DNA from: Colwellia sp.
GTDB taxonomy: Bacteria > Pseudomonadota > Gammaproteobacteria > Enterobacterales > Alteromonadaceae
Assembly: GCA_003521815.1 (NCBI GenBank)
Contig: DPHE01000069.1
Coordinates: forward strand, 65,298-85,255
Length of the DNA: 19,958 nucleotides
Direction: 5' to 3'
How positions within the stretch are numbered: position 1 is the first letter of the stretch; each line of letters starts with the position of its first letter. The notes beneath the pieces are model-generated. The model saw only the letters and a list, made by a program, of their open reading frames with translations, had not been told where the DNA came from and made no database searches. Positions 13,828 through 19,958 of the stretch are shown here, piece after piece. The position numbers and the translations under genes were made by a program.

Positions 13828-15254
13828 TATTGCCTTCACTATTGACAGAAGGTATTTATCGCCACAAAAATGGTTTGAAACATATAAATATTGTCAATAG
13901 TGATGGTTTTAGCGCACTTTTTGTCGTTAATACGCCCATATTTGATAATAGTGGTGTTGCTCATGGCGTTGAACATATGGTTTTTCGTCGTAGTACTGCG
14001 TTTCCAAAACCAGAAACCTTATTTCAACTCACCTCACTAACAGATGCAAAAATCAATGCCTCAACGTGTGCTGACACAACTTATTTTCATTGCCAAAGTC
14101 AGTGCTACCATACCTTTATTTTGGTTATTAGATACTTACTTAATGGTTTATTTAATCCGATTTTCGATGCTGAGGATTTACGGTGTGAAATTCATGATGG
14201 CCATGATAAAGGTGTTATTTATCATGAATTGATTGGCATAGAGCAAGCGGAACAAAAAACTACGGAAGCAAAAAATAAAAATAACTTCTGCTATGGTGGC
14301 ATCAGTTCGTCTATTGGTAAATTATCACTTAATGACTTAACCACTTTTCATCAACGTTTTTACCACGAAAATAATATAACCTTGCTTACCTCGAACGCTG
14401 ATATAGAACAAATAGCAAACTTAATTACCTTATTACCAAAGCAAACTAATCAATCTCAACAGATAAAAACAGGTGTAGATAAACACATAAAAAAATCACA
14501 ACGCAATGACAGTAACGAGCATCCAAAAAAGTATCCCCAAGCAATCAACAAGCTTATGACACTCTACCATTTATGGCTGGAGGACCCTGATTATCAAAAA
14601 ATGTATGATTACACAGAAATTGAAATCGCTAACAAACCATTAGACAGTGATACCGAAAATTTACCCCCGAGTCACTTAATATCTCCTTTGATTACCTTAT
14701 CTAATAAGCTTATAAAAGACGCAAAAAACGATAGAGGTATAAAAATATCGGCAAGTAAACCGTCACTACCCCATTTATTTAATACGCTATACCAGCAAGC
14801 CAAACAGTCATTAACTAGTAATGAGTTAAATCATCAAAGAAATGTGGCCTGCGCTAGTGATCAACATAATGCTTTATGGCTAGTAAATATAGGAGATACT
14901 GAACAAGAAATAGCGAATATTACGAGCTATATTATTAGTGCATACCCAATGTTTTTAGCACCTCGTTACCAAGGTCTTTGCTACGCAACTCAAGCATTAA
15001 CCATTGAAGATTCTACTTATCTCGCTATATATAGTGCTTTTGATGTTAACCCCGACACTCGATTAAAAGAAGTTAACCTTTGTTTATTGAGGTTAAGTCA
15101 GGATAATAGCTTTATTAATACGAGCTTAGCACTTGCTAAAATTAAATATTGCCGAACGTACCTAGTTAGTAATAGCCAAGTAATAAACATAACCTCCACT
15201 CATATAGCTAACTACCTGCAAATGCTAGTCAAGAACCACCATCCTAAAGTATGA
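13824..15254 (+). CDS. pqqF: Short M16 metallopeptidase, PqqF-like
   Basis: A 476-aa zinc peptidase of family M16, the probable protease that cuts the cross-linked PqqA. The inverted zinc motif HxxEH is intact at His47-Gly-Val-Glu50-His51 (GVAHGVEHMVF), and the likely third ligand is Glu135 (GVIYHELIG). The N-terminal 190 residues resemble the M16C (presequence protease) branch: 'TPIFDNSGVAHGVEHMVF', 'TLFQLTSLTDAKINA' and 'LLNGLFNPIFDAEDL'. It is only about half the size of M16C enzymes and much shorter than Klebsiella PqqF (about 760 aa). The C-terminal half (about 215-476) is diverged and carries no motif I can name. No second half (PqqG) gene follows. It may work as a homodimer or with a partner elsewhere. 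Assignment as PqqF rests on the 4-base overlap with pqqE. Confidence 0.82.
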   Translation: MILPSLLTEGIYRHKNGLKHINIVNSDGFSALFVVNTPIFDNSGVAHGVEHMVFRRSTAFPKPETLFQLTSLTDAKINASTCADTTYFHCQSQCYHTFILVIRYLLNGLFNPIFDAEDLRCEIHDGHDKGVIYHELIGIEQAEQKTTEAKNKNNFCYGGISSSIGKLSLNDLTTFHQRFYHENNITLLTSNADIEQIANLITLLPKQTNQSQQIKTGVDKHIKKSQRNDSNEHPKKYPQAINKLMTLYHLWLEDPDYQKMYDYTEIEIANKPLDSDTENLPPSHLISPLITLSNKLIKDAKNDRGIKISASKPSLPHLFNTLYQQAKQSLTSNELNHQRNVACASDQHNALWLVNIGDTEQEIANITSYIISAYPMFLAPRYQGLCYATQALTIEDSTYLAIYSAFDVNPDTRLKEVNLCLLRLSQDNSFINTSLALAKIKYCRTYLVSNSQVINITSTHIANYLQMLVKNHHPKV

Positions 15255-15407
15255 GTTTTTTTATGCCAAGGGAGCATGGTTTAGCTTGCTCAAAAGACTC
15301 TATCATATCTATAGACATTTACTGTTTATTTAATGACGCAATAATAATATAAGCTCGGTTAAAAGGATAATATCCTCGCGGGGTTTAACATACAAATGAG
15401 GTGAATT

Positions 15408-16928
15408 ATGATCTACGCAAATCCAGGAAGTGAGAACTCTGTTGTTACATTTAAATCAAGATATGAAAATTTTATTGGCGGTCAATGGGTTGCTCCGGTC
15501 AAAGGAAATTATTTTACCAACACGACACCCATAACAGGTGAGGTAATTTGTGAAATCCCACGTTCAAGTGCTGAAGATATTGAATTAGCTCTTGATGCTG
15601 CACACGCTGCAAAAGCTGCTTGGGGGAAAACCTCAGTTCAAGAGCGTTCAAACATATTACTACAAATTGCTGACCTCATTGAAGAAAACCTTGAAGTATT
15701 AGCTGTTGCTGAAACTTGGGATAATGGTAAGCCAGTACGTGAAACTCTTAATGCTGACATCCCGTTGTCGGTTGATCATTTCCGCTATTATGCTGGTTGT
15801 ATCCGTGCGCAAGAAGGTACCCTTTCACAAATAGATGATGACACAGTTGCTTATCACTTCCATGAGCCTATTGGTGTTGTTGGTCAAATAATTCCGTGGA
15901 ACTTTCCTATGCTAATGGCAGCATGGAAATTAGCCCCGGCACTTGCCGCTGGTAACTGTATTATTCTTAAGCCTGCTGAGCAAACACCTGTAAGTATTCT
16001 TATATTTATGGAGTTAATTGCTGACTTATTACCTGCTGGTGTTTTAAATATTGTAAATGGTTATGGTAAAGAAGCAGGTGAAGCACTCGCCACTAGTACA
16101 CGTATTGGCAAAATTGCTTTCACTGGTTCAACACCTGTTGGCCAACACATTTTGAAATGTGCTGCAGAAAACTTAATTCCATCTACTGTAGAACTTGGTG
16201 GTAAATCACCAAACATTTTCTTTAGTGATATCATGAATCAAGAAGATGACTACATAGAAAAATGTGCTGAAGGTTTCGCATTAGGTTTCTTTAACCAAGG
16301 TGAAGTATGTACATGTCCTTCTCGTGCACTAGTTCAAGAAGATATTTTTGAAGAGTTCATGGAAAAAGTACTTGAAAAAACCAAAAACATCGTCCGAGGT
16401 AATCCACTTGATGTTAACACTATGGTTGGCGCACAAGCGTCTAAAGAACAATTTGATAAAATTCAAGGTTATCTACAAATAGGCAAAAATGAAGGTGCAA
16501 CAGTACTTTCTGGTGGTAGCGCTGAAGAATTAGACGGTCCACTAGGAACGGGTTACTACATACAACCTACTATTTTGAAAGGTAATAACTCAATGCGAGT
16601 TTTCCAAGAAGAAATTTTTGGTCCTGTTATATCTGTGACTACCTTTAAAGATGCCGAAGAAGCACTGGAAATAGCTAATGATACTGCCTTTGGTTTAGGT
16701 GCCGGTGTTTGGACACGTGATGCTAACCTTGCTCACCGTATGGGTCGTGGTATTGAATCAGGTCGTGTTTGGACTAACTGTTACCATTTATACCCTGCTC
16801 ATGCTGCATTTGGTGGTTATAAAAAATCAGGCATTGGTCGTGAAACGCATAAAATGATGCTTGACCATTACCAACAGACTAAAAACCTATTAGTGAGTTA
16901 TAGCACTAGCCCATTAGGTTTCTTTTAA
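15408..16928 (+). CDS. exaC: NAD-dependent aldehyde dehydrogenase, ExaC/AldB type
   Basis: A 506-aa cytosolic enzyme that oxidises the aldehyde made by the PQQ dehydrogenase to the carboxylic acid. Motifs are the Rossmann segment 'GVVGQIIPWNFPMLM' (156-170), the nucleotide loop FTGSTPVG (238-245), the general base Glu262 in ELGGKSPN, and the catalytic Cys301 in NQGEVCTCPSR. That cysteine context is typical of ExaC, AldB and acetaldehyde dehydrogenase II. Length is normal for the family. GAGGTGA lies just before the ATG. It is 153 bp after the peptidase gene, so it may have its own promoter, and it is followed by a strong hairpin. Acetaldehyde is the likely substrate by family; other aldehydes are possible. 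Confidence 0.93.
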   Translation: MIYANPGSENSVVTFKSRYENFIGGQWVAPVKGNYFTNTTPITGEVICEIPRSSAEDIELALDAAHAAKAAWGKTSVQERSNILLQIADLIEENLEVLAVAETWDNGKPVRETLNADIPLSVDHFRYYAGCIRAQEGTLSQIDDDTVAYHFHEPIGVVGQIIPWNFPMLMAAWKLAPALAAGNCIILKPAEQTPVSILIFMELIADLLPAGVLNIVNGYGKEAGEALATSTRIGKIAFTGSTPVGQHILKCAAENLIPSTVELGGKSPNIFFSDIMNQEDDYIEKCAEGFALGFFNQGEVCTCPSRALVQEDIFEEFMEKVLEKTKNIVRGNPLDVNTMVGAQASKEQFDKIQGYLQIGKNEGATVLSGGSAEELDGPLGTGYYIQPTILKGNNSMRVFQEEIFGPVISVTTFKDAEEALEIANDTAFGLGAGVWTRDANLAHRMGRGIESGRVWTNCYHLYPAHAAFGGYKKSGIGRETHKMMLDHYQQTKNLLVSYSTSPLGFF

Positions 16929-16953
16929 ATAGTTAAATTGTTAAAAAGTCAAA

Positions 16954-16995
16954 AGTTAAATGGCCCTTCACGTTCCCTTGATGGGCCATTTAACT
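16954..16995 (+). terminator. 13-bp perfect hairpin after exaC
   Basis: AGTTAAATGGCCC at 16954-16966 pairs exactly with 16983-16995 across a 16-base loop. It lies 25 bp after the exaC stop and ends only four bases before the ribosome site of the next gene. No T run follows. It could reduce read-through or act as a leader hairpin that modulates translation of the NosR-like gene. Confidence 0.55.
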
Positions 16996-17009
16996 ATTAG
17001 GAGTCTAAT

Positions 17010-19136
17010 ATGCACATGGTTACTTTATTACGGCTCCATTTTTATTTTCTGTTCTTATTCTTTTGTATTTCTCTAAAACCCGCCTTTGCTTTTGAAAATT
17101 CTAATTCTTTTAAAAATAGTGACGTAACGGCTATTCCTAAGGAGATAGCGGCGATATTTCCTAGTGCTACACGTATTGGACAAACTGACCCCGACTTAGC
17201 AACAACCCCCGTATATCAGCTTAGTCAATTACTAGGCTATGTTTTTAAATCTGATGATTTCACTGATTTCATTGGTTTTTCTGGTCAAACAATTAATATA
17301 TTAATTGGTATTGATATCAATGGCGTATTCGCTGGTTTTAAAGTACTCAATCATCATGAGCCTATTTTTTTACATGGGCTTGGCGAACAGCCTATGTTTG
17401 ACTTTATCAACCAATATAAAGGGCATTCTATAAAAGAGCGCTATATTATTAATGCTCAGGACGACAGTACTCCAGGGATGACTAACTTTGATGGCGTAAC
17501 TAGAGCGACTGTCTCAGTAATGGTGATTAACGACACAATTATTGCTTCTGCCTTACAAGTCGCTAGGGCCAAGCTAGAAGGCTTTGCCGCTGCTGCAACG
17601 GTAAAAATTGACACCGATTTTTTCCAAAAACTCAGTTTTAAACAGCTAGAAGAACAAGGCCATATATCCCATTGGAAAATAAGTACGAAGCAAGGTATAA
17701 ACTTTGCTGCAGACGTCTCAAATGAATTAGTCAGTGTGATTGATGAATTATCGCAAGGGCGTGAGGGTAGTAACTTTGTTGAATTGTATTTTGCCTTTGT
17801 TAACATTCCTATTATTGGTAAAAACCTCTTAGGAGGAGCTGAGTATCAACGATTACTAGAGAGCCTAAAACCCGGTGAACATGCCTTAATGGTGTTTAAT
17901 CGTGGTATCTACTCTTATGTCAGTGAAAATTTCATTCCACAAACAGTACCCGCACGTTTAAGTATTGTTCAAGGCGAGTTTCCAGTAGACATTCGTGATA
18001 TTGATTTTTATAGCTACTATGATCCTTCGTTCAATGTAGAAATGCCAGACATTGACCAACAAAATATATTCAGAATAAAATCTCAATCAGGGTTTGAAAT
18101 TAGTCGACCTTTTGAAATATCACTCGCTGTTAACTATAGTCAGTCATTCTTGAGTACAAAACAATATCAATTCACCACAGATCAGGTGTTACCTGAAAAA
18201 TTATTTTACACACCCGAAGTAGTAATAGAAAAGAAACAACCTTTATGGGTAAGAATATGGCTTAGCCGTACTGTCGAAATAGCATTACTATCACTATACC
18301 TAATTATTTTATCCTTACTTTTTTTGAAACAAAAGCAACTTGCTAGCCATGTAAATGCTACCCATAGAATACGTTTTACTATGCTTATATTTACTATATT
18401 TTACATCGGTTACTACACTCAAGGTCAACTCTCTGTTGTTAATATTTATACGTTATTATTGTCGTTAGCTAATGGATTTAAGCTAGAAGTATTTTTATTA
18501 GACCCCGTTATTTTCATTCTGTGGGTATTCGTATTCATTAGTTTATTTATTTTCGGACGAGGTCTATTTTGCGGTTGGTTATGCCCTTTTGGTGCCCTTC
18601 AAGAAATGATGGGGTTGCTAGCGAAAAAACTCAGTATCCGACAAATAAAAATATCTCCAAAGCATCATAAACAAGCACAGAAAATTAAATACATTATTTT
18701 ATTTATCTTGGTTGGCACCTCATTTTATTCTCTTTCTTTAGCAGAAAAACTTGCTGAAGTTGAGCCTTTTAAAACGAGTATCACGTTAAATTTTGTTCGC
18801 TATTGGCCTTTTGTTCTCTATTCTGTTTTTTTATTAATATTAAGTTTAAAAATTCACAAATTCTATTGTCGTTACCTTTGCCCTTTAGGTGCAGGATTAG
18901 CCATTATTGGTCGTTTCCCCATACTAAAATGGTTAACAAGACGAAAAGAATGTGGAAGTCCTTGTCAATTATGTCGTAACAAAAAATGTGATATAGACGC
19001 TATCAACCAAGATGGTTCAATTGATTATGGTGAATGTATTCAATGTTTAGAGTGCTTAGTTACTATTGAAAACCCTAAATTATGTGTTGTCAATAAATAC
19101 AGTGGTCGACCGATTAAAATTAAAAAAGTTAGCTAA
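17010..19136 (+). CDS. NosR/NirI-like membrane protein with FMN-binding and 4Fe-4S domains
   Basis: A 708-aa inner-membrane electron-transfer protein. A signal or anchor helix covers residues 4-27. A periplasmic FMN-binding domain lies at about 75-195, with the flavinylation-type motif DGVTRATVS at 161-169, where Thr167 is the probable site for FMN attachment by ApbE. A further periplasmic region runs to about 412. Membrane helices follow at about 420-438, 455-473, 494-516, 560-577 and 598-613. Two CxxxCP motifs (Cys521/525 and Cys620/624) are typical of NosR. The C-terminal ferredoxin clusters use Cys648, 652, 655 and 660, and Cys676, 679, 682 and 692. NosR and relatives move electrons between quinol and the periplasm. 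No nosZ is here, so the partner is unknown; position after exaC suggests a link to alcohol oxidation. AGGAG lies 6 nt before the ATG. Confidence 0.85.
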   Translation: MHMVTLLRLHFYFLFLFFCISLKPAFAFENSNSFKNSDVTAIPKEIAAIFPSATRIGQTDPDLATTPVYQLSQLLGYVFKSDDFTDFIGFSGQTINILIGIDINGVFAGFKVLNHHEPIFLHGLGEQPMFDFINQYKGHSIKERYIINAQDDSTPGMTNFDGVTRATVSVMVINDTIIASALQVARAKLEGFAAAATVKIDTDFFQKLSFKQLEEQGHISHWKISTKQGINFAADVSNELVSVIDELSQGREGSNFVELYFAFVNIPIIGKNLLGGAEYQRLLESLKPGEHALMVFNRGIYSYVSENFIPQTVPARLSIVQGEFPVDIRDIDFYSYYDPSFNVEMPDIDQQNIFRIKSQSGFEISRPFEISLAVNYSQSFLSTKQYQFTTDQVLPEKLFYTPEVVIEKKQPLWVRIWLSRTVEIALLSLYLIILSLLFLKQKQLASHVNATHRIRFTMLIFTIFYIGYYTQGQLSVVNIYTLLLSLANGFKLEVFLLDPVIFILWVFVFISLFIFGRGLFCGWLCPFGALQEMMGLLAKKLSIRQIKISPKHHKQAQKIKYIILFILVGTSFYSLSLAEKLAEVEPFKTSITLNFVRYWPFVLYSVFLLILSLKIHKFYCRYLCPLGAGLAIIGRFPILKWLTRRKECGSPCQLCRNKKCDIDAINQDGSIDYGECIQCLECLVTIENPKLCVVNKYSGRPIKIKKVS

Positions 19137-19454
19137 CAACCATTCAAAACGTGATTTATGGCAATAGTGATGACTAAACACTATTCGAACACCATTAAAA
19201 TTTGTTAGAGGGAGATTTAACGCTTGGTCAAAATTCCCTAATACAGCGCTAAGTTGGTTAATTCCAGCTAAATCATGTCTTTTCAAGTGGCGTGGGTATA
19301 TACACACCCACTTCTACGTGTACTGCTAAATCCCATTGTTTTTTACAGTAGACTTTCAGGCTAAAAGACCATTAAAATGACTTTCCTTGTCAATAGTAAA
19401 TTTTTCTCATTAATTTGCGTAGGCATGTAAAATTTAACCCTATTAGGCCGATTC
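19137..19454. other. Intergenic stretch before the FIST gene
   Basis: 318 bases without a convincing gene. A modest hairpin at 19285-19313 (AAGTGG/CCACTT, or alternatively GTGGGT/ACCCAC) could end the preceding transcript, with a six-T run further on at 19340-19345. TTGTCA at 19387-19392 could be a -35 box for the FIST gene, but no good -10 follows at the right distance. Confidence 0.35.
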
Positions 19455-19958
19455 ATGACAAATATAAAAACAATAGTTGCGGTTAGTAAATCAATTGATG
19501 CATTAAAAGCCAGTGAGGAACTACAGAAACAATTAAATCACCCTGATATAGATTTTGTACTTTTTTACTGCTCTGCTGTCTATCAGTTAGACGAGTTAGC
19601 AGCAGCAATGACAAAATGCTTTAAAAATATAGATATTGTCGGCTGCACCACGGCTGGTGAATTTACCCGTGGTGGCTGCGAACAAAAATCTATTGCAGCT
19701 ATCGGTTTTTCTTCAAAATATTTTACTATCAATGCTAAGCAAGTAGAGTCTATGGAGAACTTTGATATTGTTGATGCACAAAACACTATTAATGAACTCA
19801 CTGAAAAGTGCCGTTTAAAAGAGTTTGCACCAATAAAAGAGAATAGTTTTCTACTGACATTGATCGATGGATTATCAACAAAAGAAGAGCAGTTCTTACA
19901 AGCATTAAATTCTGCTACCGGTGGTATTCCACATTTTGGTGGCTCAGCTGGTGATGAT
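19455..19958 (+). CDS. FIST-domain sensor protein, N-terminal part (NosP-like)
   Basis: Partial: 168 codons are visible and the frame is open at the window edge. The start MTNIKTIVAVSKSIDALKAS and the features 'FVLFYCSAVYQLDELAAAM', 'IVGCTTAGEFTRGG', 'SIAAIGFSS' and the closing 'GGIPHFGGSAGDD' are those of the FIST N domain, a cytosolic sensor domain. In Pseudomonas aeruginosa the FIST protein NosP (PA1975) binds haem and nitric oxide and lies beside the hybrid kinase NahK/ErcS', in the PQQ/ethanol-oxidation region. A histidine kinase gene just right of this window is therefore likely, but unseen. The ATG at 19455 is the first start in frame with the domain. Confidence 0.85.
   Translation, partial: MTNIKTIVAVSKSIDALKASEELQKQLNHPDIDFVLFYCSAVYQLDELAAAMTKCFKNIDIVGCTTAGEFTRGGCEQKSIAAIGFSSKYFTINAKQVESMENFDIVDAQNTINELTEKCRLKEFAPIKENSFLLTLIDGLSTKEEQFLQALNSATGGIPHFGGSAGDD

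Overview
This is an AT-rich, densely coding stretch of a gammaproteobacterial chromosome. Gene content, codon use and gene neighbourhood look like a marine Alteromonadales, most probably Colwelliaceae (Colwellia or Thalassotalea type). That placement is inferred from protein character, not from a marker gene. Almost the whole window is one functional block for pyrroloquinoline quinone (PQQ)-dependent alcohol oxidation.

Layout. Positions 1-3315 are a minus-strand module, transcribed as a PedF-type cytochrome c-550, then a MoxJ/PedG-like periplasmic binding protein, then a PQQ alcohol dehydrogenase. A divergent intergenic region (3316-3591) separates it from a plus-strand operon (3592-8361). 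This encodes a periplasmic substrate-binding protein, a YVTN beta-propeller protein, an ABC ATPase, an ABC-2 permease (the PedA1A2BC/Lut-type set) and a proline iminopeptidase. A patch of small genes follows (8452-9800): a frameshifted pentapeptide-repeat gene, a small membrane protein, a possible 36-aa ORF and a DUF3297 protein. Next is the PQQ biosynthesis cluster: a 23-codon pqqA (10266-10337), then pqqB, pqqC, pqqD, pqqE and a short M16 peptidase (pqqF-like), with pqqC to pqqF chained by overlapping stops and starts. Then come an ExaC-type aldehyde dehydrogenase, a NosR/NirI-like membrane flavin/Fe-S protein, and the start of a FIST-domain sensor gene that runs off the right edge.

How it works together. 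PqqA is the ribosomal precursor of PQQ. PqqE (with PqqD), PqqF, PqqB and PqqC turn it into the cofactor. The periplasmic dehydrogenase oxidises an alcohol to an aldehyde and passes electrons to the c-550. The cytosolic aldehyde dehydrogenase finishes the conversion to the acid. The dehydrogenase carries Asp-Tyr-Asp at its active site (residues 322-324), the signature of lanthanide-dependent enzymes (XoxF, ExaF, PedH). The adjacent ABC set belongs to the type linked to lanthanide uptake in Pseudomonas putida and Methylorubrum. The window therefore reads as a candidate lanthanide-dependent alcohol oxidation island.

Most notable beyond the genes: a 22-bp dyad motif repeated (19/22 identical) upstream of both the cytochrome and the dehydrogenase; a 12-bp perfect hairpin between pqqA and pqqB; a NosR-like electron conduit with no nosZ nearby; and a FIST protein whose Pseudomonas counterpart (NosP) sits next to a histidine kinase of the ethanol-oxidation regulon. 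No tRNA, rRNA, CRISPR array, insertion sequence or prophage gene was seen.
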